A stretch of 7,726 nucleotides of DNA from Campylobacterales bacterium (GCA_027065635.1 JAMONQ010000147.1:1-7726); one strand, 5' to 3'; shown: positions 1 through 6,748, counted from the stretch's first letter. Numbers and translations are program-made. The notes: a model not told the origin generated them from the letters alone.

Positions 1-714
1 GGCTATTTCATAGTAGAGCTCTTCGAGACGGCTGACGATTCCGGACTCCTTCTCCTTGAGCTTGCGTACCGCATCGGGCAGCACATAGAAAAAGCCTGCC
101 GAAGTGCGCCCTATTATGGAGCCTTTGAGCGCCTGGTTGAATCCGCCTCTTACAAGAAGCGCCTCCTCCTCGTTTACATAATGTATCTGTCTGTCGACCA
201 GATAGGGCGCCAGTTTTTCAGCTGAAAGAAGAGTCGAAAGTGTTCTGCGTACCGCCTCCTTGTTCTGTTTCAGGGCACTGTTCAAAGAGGCGAGGCGATC
301 ATCGACACTCTCAAGAAGCCTCCCCTTCTCGTCGAACATAGACTCTATTCGCTTTATCTCCTCCGGTATCTCTATATCCCTAAGCCACTCTCCGACTTCA
401 CCCTCGATCCCGAGACCTTTCAGATACATGAAGTATCGAACGATCTTGACACTTTCGAAGATCTCCGTAAGTGAAGGCACACCGCGCTTTGAAAGCCTCA
501 TCCAGAGATCGTCGAGACTTTTTACCTTCGGAGGCGCTTTGAACTGCACATCTTCGAGAGATTTTACAAACCTGTAATGAATCCCTCTGTCACCCTCCAT
601 ATAAAGAGGCTTTAAACGGGCGAAAAGCTCTCTCATTCTCTCTATATAGCCGCCCAGATCGAGCTGCTTTACGATCCTGGGCTCTTCCATTCCGCTCTCG
701 TTCAAAGTGTTCAT
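1..714 (-). CDS. mutS2: MutS2 family protein, N-terminal part (truncated by window edge)
   Basis: The minus strand is open from an ATG at 714–712 to the window edge, giving 238 residues with no stop. The most telling stretch is residues 168–215, with LAPYLVDRQIHYVN, EEALLVRGGFN, LKGSI and SAGFFYVLP. I recognise these as typical of the Campylobacterota version of MutS2. An earlier stretch (YMEGDRGIHYRF, then FKAPPKV, residues 38–64) fits the same family. MutS2 proteins are MutS-like ATPases that bind branched DNA and suppress homologous recombination; some act on stalled ribosomes. The ATPase P-loop and any Smr nuclease domain would lie beyond position 1, so they cannot be judged here. The gene starts 2 nt after the murC stop and is surely co-transcribed with it. 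The ribosome site is weak. An internal ATG at 690–688 (Met9) is an alternative start and would lose only eight poorly conserved residues. Confidence 0.88.
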   Translation of the reverse strand, partial: MNTLNESGMEEPRIVKQLDLGGYIERMRELFARLKPLYMEGDRGIHYRFVKSLEDVQFKAPPKVKSLDDLWMRLSKRGVPSLTEIFESVKIVRYFMYLKGLGIEGEVGEWLRDIEIPEEIKRIESMFDEKGRLLESVDDRLASLNSALKQNKEAVRRTLSTLLSAEKLAPYLVDRQIHYVNEEEALLVRGGFNQALKGSIIGRTSAGFFYVLPDAVRKLKEKESGIVSRLEELYYEIA

Positions 715-716
715 CG

Positions 717-2033
717 CTACTTGAGCCCCCTGATCTGGTAGGTAATATCTCCGGCCCCGAAGGCGACGATCAGATCACGGTCAAAGCTCCTGAGGGTATG
801 CCCCTCTCTATCGAGCACCTTCACTTCACCGCCCTCCTTGGTAACCCGCTCGGCCATCGTAAGCTCATACCCGCCGAAAGCTCCGCGAAGATCGATAGGG
901 ACTTCCACTTCACCGGCGGCCCATATCGGCAGGATCACCAACTCGTCCACACCTTCAAACGCCTCTACGAATCCCTGGAGATTGTCTATGGTACGGCTAT
1001 ATTTATGCGGTTGCCATATAGCTCTTATCCTTGAGAAACCGAGCATCTTCGCATAGATCCTGAGCGCATCCATGGTCGCCTTGATCTCTGTAGGATGGTG
1101 GCCGTAGTCGTCTATTATCACACACTCCGCTCTCTTTTCTATAATGTCGAAACGCTTCTTTATACCGCGGTAGTTTTTCAAACCGCTTCGGATCTCTTCA
1201 AGATCGGCACCGGCATTCAAAGCGGCGAGTATAGCCAATGAGGCGTCCAGCGCGATATGTTCGCCTATTCCGAATACTTCAAAAGAGCCCTTTCCCAAAA
1301 GTTCGAATCTCGTATAGGGCTCTTCATCTATGAGCAGATACTCGATACCCGATATATCCCGGCTGGGGAAAAGGCGTACCGCATCCATTTCAAGAGCGCC
1401 CAAGAAAGGATCTTCGGCATTGATGACCCGAATGCTCGCCAGTCTCAAAAACTCTTCGTAAGCGGCATAGAACCGCTCCAGATCGTAATCGTAATACTCC
1501 ATATGTTCCGGCTCGACATTGGTCACTACGGCCATATACGGGTTGCAGTTGAGAAAACTGGCGTCACTCTCGTCCGCTTCGAATACCACTTCACCGTTTT
1601 TTGCCGTACGGACATTGGAGTGGAAAGCCTTGGAGATCGCGCCTATGACCGCATTGGCACCGGGAAGGAGTTCGGCGAGCATGGCGGAAGTCGTACTTTT
1701 CCCGTGAGCACCGCCTACGGCGTAGACCCTCTTCTCCTTCAAAATGAACTTGAGGGCCTCTTTTCGCGAATATAGAGGAATCTCGAGCTCCGCGGCCCGC
1801 ATATATTCGGGATTGTTTTTGCGAACGGCAGCCGAATGGATCACCATATCGGCATCTTCTACCGCATCACCGTGGTGCGGAATCGTTATCTTGGCTCCGA
1901 ACTTCAGTGCCAGCTCGTCCGTTATCTCGCTCTGACGAATATCCGACCCGCTGATCGTATGGCCGTCTCCCGCCATAAACTTGGCGAGCGCAGAGATGCC
2001 TATACCCCCTATTCCGATAAAATGGATCTTCAC
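717..2033 (-). CDS. murC: UDP-N-acetylmuramate–L-alanine ligase MurC
   Basis: This 438-residue cytoplasmic enzyme adds L-alanine to UDP-MurNAc using ATP, the first amino-acid step of the peptidoglycan stem peptide. All Mur ligase landmarks are present: an N-terminal Rossmann nucleotide-binding loop GIGGIGISALAKF (7–19), the ATP P-loop GAHGKSTT (108–115), FEADESDASF (151–160), TNVEPEHMEYY (171–181), DDYGHHPTEI (308–317) and QPHKYSRT (341–348). A late GAGDI motif sits at 426–430. The P-loop reads GAHGKSTT rather than the common GTHGKTTT, a conservative change I associate with this phylum. The length is typical for short MurC proteins. Translation starts at a GTG (2033–2031), and the upstream gene's TGA overlaps it as GTGA, so translational coupling is likely. 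It sits between the 193-residue hypothetical gene and mutS2 in the minus-strand operon. Confidence 0.97.
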   Translation of the reverse strand: MKIHFIGIGGIGISALAKFMAGDGHTISGSDIRQSEITDELALKFGAKITIPHHGDAVEDADMVIHSAAVRKNNPEYMRAAELEIPLYSRKEALKFILKEKRVYAVGGAHGKSTTSAMLAELLPGANAVIGAISKAFHSNVRTAKNGEVVFEADESDASFLNCNPYMAVVTNVEPEHMEYYDYDLERFYAAYEEFLRLASIRVINAEDPFLGALEMDAVRLFPSRDISGIEYLLIDEEPYTRFELLGKGSFEVFGIGEHIALDASLAILAALNAGADLEEIRSGLKNYRGIKKRFDIIEKRAECVIIDDYGHHPTEIKATMDALRIYAKMLGFSRIRAIWQPHKYSRTIDNLQGFVEAFEGVDELVILPIWAAGEVEVPIDLRGAFGGYELTMAERVTKEGGEVKVLDREGHTLRSFDRDLIVAFGAGDITYQIRGLK

Positions 2034-2611
2034 TTTTTCAGCGTCTCCAGCTCTTTGAGTGCATTTTCGAGCACTTCGGCCTTCTCTTTCATGAAGCCCT
2101 CGACAGAGGGCTTGAAGTTGGTCAGAAAAAAGCCGTATATCTCACTGTCGTTGGGATTTTCCACATCGACAAGCTCGTCTATGAAGTCATCGAGAGGCAT
2201 CTTCGAAGCGGCCGCCGCTATATGCGGCATCATGGCGGCGCTTATCGTCTCGTCACCGGCCGTATGGTGGATGATGAGAAATATCTCCTTGGCCCCTTTG
2301 AAGTCATTTTCGCTATAACGCTCTATACCGTGCTCGTATATGCCTCTTAGCGTATACAGATCCTCCCTGTTTGAGAGATCGAAAAAGCTCTCCGCGGTCA
2401 GCTTGTCGGCGAGCCTGTCAAATACGGTCTGCAATATCTCGGTATATAGACGATTCAGCCTCTCCGCCGACAGATCGAGCATAACGGCCGTATCGAGCAC
2501 TTCGTACATCTTTGCAACATCTTTCGCCTTTACGGCCTCCTCCTCTCTTTGACCGAGGTCGAGCATAAACTGCGGGTTGTTTTTCAAATCTTCAAATTCA
2601 CTTTTTTGCAT
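2030..2611 (-). CDS. conserved-looking hypothetical protein upstream of murC
   Basis: I do not recognise this 193-residue protein. It appears soluble, acidic and almost wholly helical, with no signal peptide, no membrane segment and no cysteine. It begins MQKSEFEDLKNN and ends in a charged helix rich in Glu, Lys and Leu (about 170–193) that could form a coiled coil. The middle (about 90–140, YEHGIERYSENDFKGAKEIF) resembles the spacing of tetratricopeptide-like helical pairs, but this is only an impression. The frame is open upstream to 2656. I chose the ATG at 2611–2609 because AAGGA lies five bases upstream at 2621–2617. Its TGA overlaps the murC GTG by 4 nt, and it begins 41 nt after the aminotransferase stop, so it belongs to the same operon. 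A role linked to cell-wall synthesis or growth is inferred from position only. Confidence 0.8.
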   Translation of the reverse strand: MQKSEFEDLKNNPQFMLDLGQREEEAVKAKDVAKMYEVLDTAVMLDLSAERLNRLYTEILQTVFDRLADKLTAESFFDLSNREDLYTLRGIYEHGIERYSENDFKGAKEIFLIIHHTAGDETISAAMMPHIAAAASKMPLDDFIDELVDVENPNDSEIYGFFLTNFKPSVEGFMKEKAEVLENALKELETLKK

Positions 2612-2616
2612 GGTTG

Positions 2617-2621
2617 TCCTT
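2617..2621 (-). promoter_or_regulatory. ribosome binding site deciding the start of the 193-residue gene
   Basis: AAGGA on the minus strand lies five bases before the ATG at 2611. It favours this start over the longer in-frame opening at 2656, whose extra 15 residues would overlap the aminotransferase stop at 2653. Confidence 0.6.
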
Positions 2622-2652
2622 AATCTTATTTGTATATTTGCCGATTGGAGTC

Positions 2653-3780
2653 TCAAGACTCATCGAGAGCCGCCTTTATACGCTTTAGCGCCTCTATTGT
2701 GCGCGAAGCCTCCTCGACCAGCGCTATTCTTACATAGCCCTCTGCGACTCCTTCACGTCCCAGAAAGCTGCCGGGCAGAACCTTGACGTTATAGCGCTCG
2801 TAGACTCTTTTGGTAAACTCCAGCTCATCTTCTACCTCGAGCCAGATATAGAATGTGGCTTCAGGGACCGGAACACCCAGAATCTCCCTGGCTATTTCAA
2901 AATTCTCCCTGTATTTTTCCCTGAAACCTATCACGTGCTCCTCGTCGCTCCATGCGACAGCCGCAGCTGCTTGAAGCGGAAGAGGTGATGCGCACCCTAC
3001 ATATGTGCGGTAGCGCAGATACTCTTTCAGTATTCCGTCGTCTCCCGCTATGAAGCCGCTGCGAAGCCCCGGTGCACTCGATCGTTTCGATACGGAGTTT
3101 ATCGCCAATACATTTTTGAATGCCGGATTGCCCGCTTCTATCGACGCCTGAAGAATCGATGGAGGCGGCGTATGGGTATATATCTCGCTGTAACACTCGT
3201 CATTCAGCAGTACAAAGTCGTGCTTTACGGCAAGCTTTACCCACTCGCTCATCGTCCCGATATCCATCACCGATGCGGTAGGATTGTTCGGAAAGTTCAA
3301 AACGACAAGATCGCATCGGGCCAGCAGCTCTTCATCGATTACCGGCAAAAAACTCCTCTCCTTCACCAGATTCAGATGTATAACCTTCGCCCCCGAAGCA
3401 ATGGCCGCCCCTTCGTAAATCTGATAAAAAGGATTCGTAAACGCCATCACGGGATCTTCCATTCCAGAAAGCAGAAACTGCGGAAAATTGAAAAGCAGCT
3501 CCCTGGTACCGAAAGTCGGTATGATCTGCGAATCGTCCAACTCTATATGAAAGCGGCGCTTTACAAACTTCCGCATGGCCTCTCTCAAACGTGGCTCGCC
3601 TGAGGTTTTCGGATACTTTTTCAGCAAAGCGCCGTTTTTGCAAAGCTCCCGGACGATGAAATCGGGGGTTTCAAACTGCGGCTCCCCTATCGTCAGAGTA
3701 ACCGGTTCATATTCGCTATTTGGAGCGATACCCTCCAGAAGAAGAGCAAGCTTTTCGAAAGGATAGGTTTCAAATTGCAA
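2653..3780 (-). CDS. dapC: PLP-dependent class I/II aminotransferase, probable succinyldiaminopimelate aminotransferase
   Basis: This is a 375-residue fold-type I aminotransferase. The PLP lysine is Lys232 in SVSKRSSAPGLRSGF (229–243), the standard class I signature. Other landmarks are the cofactor loop FGTREL (90–95), NFPNNPT (162–168, the Asn contacting PLP), NDECYSEIY (193–201, Asp and Tyr contacting PLP) and Arg351 in YVRIAL, the likely substrate-carboxylate arginine. It is cytosolic. In Campylobacterota the murC-adjacent homologue (HP0624 in H. pylori, which I recall lying near dapD) is commonly annotated as AspB or DapC. A role in making diaminopimelate for lysine and peptidoglycan fits the murC context. 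Substrate specificity cannot be read from sequence, so aspartate or another amino acid remains possible. The start is a TTG (3780–3778) preceded by AGGGA; the frame is closed upstream by a stop at 3804–3802 and no ATG lies nearby, so TTG is favoured. It is the first gene of the minus-strand operon. Confidence 0.85.
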   Translation of the reverse strand: MQFETYPFEKLALLLEGIAPNSEYEPVTLTIGEPQFETPDFIVRELCKNGALLKKYPKTSGEPRLREAMRKFVKRRFHIELDDSQIIPTFGTRELLFNFPQFLLSGMEDPVMAFTNPFYQIYEGAAIASGAKVIHLNLVKERSFLPVIDEELLARCDLVVLNFPNNPTASVMDIGTMSEWVKLAVKHDFVLLNDECYSEIYTHTPPPSILQASIEAGNPAFKNVLAINSVSKRSSAPGLRSGFIAGDDGILKEYLRYRTYVGCASPLPLQAAAAVAWSDEEHVIGFREKYRENFEIAREILGVPVPEATFYIWLEVEDELEFTKRVYERYNVKVLPGSFLGREGVAEGYVRIALVEEASRTIEALKRIKAALDES

Positions 3781-3803
3781 CTGGCATCCCTTTTTTGATA
3801 CCT

Positions 3804-3809
3804 ATTGTA
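3804..3809 (-). promoter_or_regulatory. candidate −10 element for the aminotransferase–murC–mutS2 operon
   Basis: TACAAT on the minus strand lies 23 bases before the TTG start, leaving room for a transcription start and the AGGGA ribosome site. No consensus −35 is visible, which is usual for sigma-70 promoters in Campylobacterota. The element sits inside the small palindrome TTGTACAA (3806–3813). Position and motif are the only evidence. Confidence 0.4.
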
Positions 3810-3832
3810 CAAAAGCGCTCCAAAAATTGAGG

Positions 3833-3838
3833 TAAAAT
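3833..3838 (+). promoter_or_regulatory. candidate −10 element for the thioredoxin–two-component operon
   Basis: TAAAAT lies about 50 bases before the trxC-like ATG and after an A/T-rich stretch. It would give a leader of about 45 bases. The 110-base divergent gap (3781–3890) holds this element, the opposite-facing TACAAT, and no other structure that I can support. Confidence 0.4.
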
Positions 3839-3879
3839 AGTCATACGAGATAGGTCGAAACGAACCCAAATCAATCTGC

Positions 3880-3886
3880 AAGGAGG
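3880..3886 (+). promoter_or_regulatory. strong ribosome binding site of the thioredoxin gene
   Basis: AAGGAGG is a near-perfect anti-16S match four bases before the ATG at 3891. It fixes the start and suggests efficient translation of the first gene of the plus-strand operon. Confidence 0.75.
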
Positions 3887-3890
3887 CGAT

Positions 3891-4322
3891 ATGTCGGATA
3901 TACATGTAGTTTGCCCACACTGTCACAAGGTAAACAGAATCCCGCTGAAAGAGCATTACAAAAAGGCGGTCTGCGGGCATTGTCGCGGTTCACTGCTCGA
4001 CACTCACCCCATAGAGCTGACGCCGCAGAGCTTTCAGACACACATTCAAAAGAGCGATATTCCGGTCGTAGTGGACTTTTGGGCTCCCTGGTGCGGGCCG
4101 TGCAGGATGATGGCACCAGCCTACGAAGAGGCTGCCGCCCGATTTCCTCTCAAGGCGCAGTTTGCCAAGGTAAATACCGAACAGTTCCAGCAGCTTGCCG
4201 CACCATTTGGAATACGGGGCATTCCGACTATTATCATATTCAAGAACGGTGCGGAAGCGGAGAGGGTAAGCGGTGCACTTCCGGCCGAGCAGATCGCTCA
4301 GCTGGTCGCAAGGCATATCTGA
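3891..4322 (+). CDS. trxC: thioredoxin 2 (TrxC type) with N-terminal zinc finger
   Basis: This 143-residue cytoplasmic disulfide reductase resembles thioredoxin 2. The N-terminal 35 residues carry two Cys pairs, CPHC (8–11) and CGHC (28–31), that should bind one zinc ion; this separates TrxC from plain TrxA. The thioredoxin fold follows, with FWAPWCGPC (63–71, redox Cys68 and Cys71) and the cis-proline motif GIPT (110–113). Length and order match E. coli TrxC. It would be reduced by thioredoxin reductase, and TrxC proteins are often tied to oxidative stress. It is the first gene of an operon; its TGA (4320–4322) shares a base with the next ATG (TGATG). It is unusual to see it heading a two-component operon. 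The TrxC assignment is firm, but the physiological target is unknown. Confidence 0.93.
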   Translation: MSDIHVVCPHCHKVNRIPLKEHYKKAVCGHCRGSLLDTHPIELTPQSFQTHIQKSDIPVVVDFWAPWCGPCRMMAPAYEEAAARFPLKAQFAKVNTEQFQQLAAPFGIRGIPTIIIFKNGAEAERVSGALPAEQIAQLVARHI

Positions 4323-4543
4323 TGCGCACTCTTACGGCCCTTTTCATCCTCGCCGTATCTGTTTGGGGTATAGACTATTCACAAAGAAGCACCCAGGAGC
4401 TTATAGCCTCTTTGCATCCGGGCGGCAAGAATATTGATATAATCATTCGGGAGTTGAAAAAGAGAGAGGCTACGATGAGTCCCGCGGAAAAAAGGGTCTA
4501 CCGTATGAAGATAGAAGAGATAAGAAATGTCGAAAAAAAGTAG
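4322..4543 (+). CDS. small exported DUF1104-like protein
   Basis: This 73-residue protein starts at an ATG overlapping the TGA of the thioredoxin gene, with AAGG at 4310–4313 as ribosome site. Residues 1–16 form a short signal peptide (MRTLTALFILAVSVWG), probably cut before IDYS. The mature part, with the pattern YS-x-x-STQELIAS near 19–30 and KKREATMSPAEKRVYRMKIE near 46–65, matches my memory of DUF1104, a family of small periplasmic proteins found in Helicobacter and Campylobacter relatives. No function is established. The family's motif of a Met-Ser/Thr-Pro-Ala/Glu-Glu turn inside a basic helix is visible. Its last 17 nt overlap the response regulator gene, so co-expression with the two-component system is nearly certain. 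Being periplasmic, it could be a partner or target of the sensor kinase, but that is inference. The family call comes from memory of its pattern. Confidence 0.75.
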   Translation: MRTLTALFILAVSVWGIDYSQRSTQELIASLHPGGKNIDIIIRELKKREATMSPAEKRVYRMKIEEIRNVEKK

Positions 4544-5201
4544 AATATTCCTGCTTGAAGACGATACGAATCTAAGCGAAACGATAGAGGAGTTTCTCGA
4601 AGAGAAGGGATTTGACGTAGATACCGCCTATAGCGGAGACGAAGCGGAGGACAAGCTCTACGAAAGGCGTTACGACCTGCTGCTTCTGGATGTGAACGTA
4701 CCGGAAGTAAACGGCTTCGATCTTTTAAAGAGTGCGCGTTCGCAGGGTATTGAGACACCCGCTATCTTCATAACCTCTCTCGATACGCTCGAAAACCTCG
4801 AAGAGGGGTATGAAAGCGGAGCCGACGACTATATCCGCAAGCCTTTCGCGCTCAAAGAGCTTCTGCTTCGGATAGAGTCTTTGCTGAAGAGAAACTTTTC
4901 CCATAAGGACAGCCCGAGGATCGAGATAGCACCCGGTATCTCGTTCGACTCGGTTGGCAGCGTCCTTTACAAGGATGATACGCCTGTATCCCTCCAGCCC
5001 AAAGAGCTTGCGCTTTTGAAACTCTTTCTGAGCAGATCGGGGGAGGTAATAGAGCATGAGAGTATCTTTGAACACCTCTGGAACTACGATGAGACCCCGA
5101 GCGAGTCATCTCTTAGGACCTACATCAAAAATCTCAGAAAAATAATCGGGAAAGATAAAATTGTCAGTATCAAACGTTACGGCTACAGGTATCAACCGTA
5201 G
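4527..5201 (+). CDS. OmpR/PhoB-family DNA-binding response regulator
   Basis: This 224-residue two-component regulator has a receiver domain (about 5–120) with acidic pocket Glu11/Asp12, phosphorylation site Asp55 in LLLLDVNVPEVNGF, switch Thr83 and conserved Lys105 in YIRKPF. A winged-helix output domain follows (about 130–224) and ends in the wing motif RYGYRY. It should be phosphorylated by the kinase encoded immediately downstream and then bind promoter DNA, possibly its own operon's. The ATG at 4527 lies inside the end of the DUF1104-like gene (17 nt overlap) behind a weak AGAAGAG-like site, so it probably depends on translational coupling. Its end overlaps the kinase reading frame. Regulators of this style in Campylobacterota include RacR, DccR and CrdR. 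I cannot assign this one to any of them. Confidence 0.95.
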   Translation: MSKKSRIFLLEDDTNLSETIEEFLEEKGFDVDTAYSGDEAEDKLYERRYDLLLLDVNVPEVNGFDLLKSARSQGIETPAIFITSLDTLENLEEGYESGADDYIRKPFALKELLLRIESLLKRNFSHKDSPRIEIAPGISFDSVGSVLYKDDTPVSLQPKELALLKLFLSRSGEVIEHESIFEHLWNYDETPSESSLRTYIKNLRKIIGKDKIVSIKRYGYRYQP

Positions 5202-6360
5202 CGAGCGCATAACCCTTGTCCGCTTTATTGCTCTCTACTCGTTTTTGGTGCTTATGATCCTGATTTTGGGTTCGACCATCTATTTCAAACTCCAAAAGGA
5301 TCTGATGCTCCAGACCAAACGGCTCGAGCTCGAGGAGTATTCAAAAGAGCTTATAGACGGGCTCAAGCTGCTGCATATCTACTTCGACCGTTATAGAACC
5401 TATCCCAGAAACCCGCTCTATCGTTCAGCCATATATGACGCCGACCATGTTCAGATCTTTTCTACCCTAAAACACCCTGAAGGGGTTCGGCTCGATAGAG
5501 TCATATATACAACCGACGGAGTCATACAGTATATACACGTACTCGACTCCTACTATCTTGGTACCAAATATACGGTGGTGGAGATCGATGACGATCGCAG
5601 GTGGTTCGTGCAGACATGGAACAGTATATTGATTTACGGCGGTACTCTTCTTGTGATCTTTCTGATAGCGGGAGTGGTACTGATGCGACTTTTTCTCGCT
5701 CCGATGAGAAACGCCATACACCTGCTCGATCGTTTCATAAAAGATACGACTCATGAGCTAAACACTCCCGTAAGCGCCATTTTAAGCAATATAGAGATGA
5801 TAGATACCGAAAAGATCGATCCAAAAACAGCGAAAAAGATAAGACGTATCGAAATCGGTGCCAGAACCATCAGTACCATATACCAGGATCTAACATACCT
5901 TGCACTCAATCACAAGATAGCTTCACAGGATGAACATGTAGATGTAAGCTCGCTTGTTCAAGAGCGCATAGACTATTTCAGAATACTCGGCGAATCGAAA
6001 AAGATCACCTTCGAAACTGACATACAGCCAGGAGTCAGACTCTATATAGATCGCGGCAAAATGGCCCGCCTCATAGACAACCTCCTCTCAAATGCCATAA
6101 AGTACAACAAAAGAGGCGGAGAGATCTTCGTACGGCTTCGCCCCAAAGAACTCGTTATAAAAGATAGCGGCATCGGAATGGAGGAGGATCAGATAAAAGA
6201 GGTCTTCAAGCGATACAAACGGCTCGAAAGCGGAGCCGGAGGGTTCGGGATAGGATTGAGTATAGTAGCTATGATCGCGAATGAGTACGATCTCGATATA
6301 GATATACGCTCGCGAAAGGGATACGGATCGGAGGTAAGGGTAAAATGGGACGAACAGTAG
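5161..6360 (+). CDS. membrane sensor histidine kinase, partner of the upstream regulator
   Basis: This kinase has up to 399 residues. A first membrane helix (about 20–43) and a second (about 155–179) enclose a periplasmic sensor of about 110 residues containing YPRNPLYRSAIYD and later DSYYLG. Only about 18 residues separate the second helix from the H-box THELNTP (197–203, phospho-acceptor His198), so a normal HAMP linker seems absent. The catalytic ATPase domain follows: N-box LIDNLLSNAIKYN (304–316), G1 DSGIGM (335–340) and G2 GGFGIGLS (360–367). The start is uncertain. The frame opens at a TTG (5161), overlapping the regulator by 41 nt. No ATG occurs before the middle of helix 1 (5254). 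Homologues as I recall begin close to the RSER motif, which here follows an ATC codon at 5191, so initiation at TTG or at a rarer codon is possible. The ligand is unknown; co-expressed periplasmic and heme proteins hint at envelope or redox sensing. Confidence 0.92.
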   Translation: MSVSNVTATGINRSERITLVRFIALYSFLVLMILILGSTIYFKLQKDLMLQTKRLELEEYSKELIDGLKLLHIYFDRYRTYPRNPLYRSAIYDADHVQIFSTLKHPEGVRLDRVIYTTDGVIQYIHVLDSYYLGTKYTVVEIDDDRRWFVQTWNSILIYGGTLLVIFLIAGVVLMRLFLAPMRNAIHLLDRFIKDTTHELNTPVSAILSNIEMIDTEKIDPKTAKKIRRIEIGARTISTIYQDLTYLALNHKIASQDEHVDVSSLVQERIDYFRILGESKKITFETDIQPGVRLYIDRGKMARLIDNLLSNAIKYNKRGGEIFVRLRPKELVIKDSGIGMEEDQIKEVFKRYKRLESGAGGFGIGLSIVAMIANEYDLDIDIRSRKGYGSEVRVKWDEQ

Positions 6361-6683
6361 TTACGATTCTACTCATGACACTCACCGTTTTTGCATCGGA
6401 TATGAATGTATATGAACGCAATTGCGTCGAATGCCATAAAAAACTGCCGGTTTCGCTCGATAAGTTTTTCTTCAACTATCTTTTGAAATACAGTAGCGAG
6501 CGGCGTGTCAAACAGGCTTTGAGAAACTATCTCAAACACCCGAGAAAAAAGGCTTCGCTTGCAACGGAAGAGCTTGTAGCGCGCTACGGTCTCATGCCGA
6601 AGACGACCCTGAGCGACAAGGAGCTGAAAGAGGCGATCGATATATATTGGGAAAAGTATAAGGTATTTGGCAAGATCGAATAG
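6345..6683 (+). CDS. exported monoheme cytochrome c of unknown role
   Basis: This 112-residue protein has a signal peptide (about 1–18, ending VFAS) and one heme c site, CVECH (Cys27, Cys30, His31), soon after it. The heme would be attached in the periplasm. Met84 in GLMPKTTLSD is the best candidate for the second iron ligand; the following LSDKELKEAIDIYWEKY is a typical closing helix of class I cytochromes. Between them lies an unusually basic helical stretch (about 40–70, KYSSERRVKQALRNYLKHPRKK). I recall similar proteins in Sulfurimonas-type genomes without assigned function. The ATG at 6345 overlaps the kinase gene by 16 nt and follows GGAGG at 6330–6334. It is therefore the last gene of the thioredoxin–two-component operon and may be an accessory to signalling or an electron carrier. 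Confidence 0.88.
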   Translation: MGRTVVTILLMTLTVFASDMNVYERNCVECHKKLPVSLDKFFFNYLLKYSSERRVKQALRNYLKHPRKKASLATEELVARYGLMPKTTLSDKELKEAIDIYWEKYKVFGKIE

Positions 6684-6687
6684 TTTG

Positions 6688-6696
6688 TGATAGAAT
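6688..6696 (+). promoter_or_regulatory. candidate extended −10 promoter before the 110-residue gene
   Basis: TGATAGAAT is a TGn-extended −10 five bases after the cytochrome stop. A second TAGAAT at 6727–6732 lies closer to the gene and is an alternative. Either would let the 110-residue gene be transcribed apart from the two-component operon. The gap 6684–6758 holds nothing else I can support firmly. Confidence 0.4.
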
Positions 6697-6748
6697 CCTT
6701 TTCACGATCACTCCACGATTCTCGTTTAGAATGTGGATATCAAACTTA

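Noticed and set aside
108..115. MurC P-loop GAHGKSTT as a possible inactivating change (residue numbers of MurC)
   Set aside because: The essential Gly-Lys-Ser/Thr is kept, and I recall the same variant in other Campylobacterota MurC proteins.
108..714. Plus-strand frame around 260–577
   Set aside because: It lies antisense to MutS2, whose protein sequence is recognisable across the whole stretch.
1257..1775. A 172-codon open frame on the plus strand inside murC
   Set aside because: It is antisense to a firmly identified MurC and shows no family resemblance or ribosome site; long antisense frames are common in such codon usage.
2612..2652. Possible internal promoter (TATACAAATAAGAT on the minus strand) before the 193-residue gene
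   Set aside because: The A/T-rich run may be a −10, but it has no distinctive extension and the genes are close enough to be one transcript.
3911..4321. Upstream extension of the DUF1104-like frame through the thioredoxin gene
   Set aside because: The frame is open but runs through the thioredoxin coding sequence in another phase; the signal peptide and AAGG site place the true start at 4322.
6717..6732. Small hairpin ATTCT–CGTTT–AGAAT as a terminator for the two-component operon
   Set aside because: The stem has only five mostly A–T pairs and no T-tract follows.
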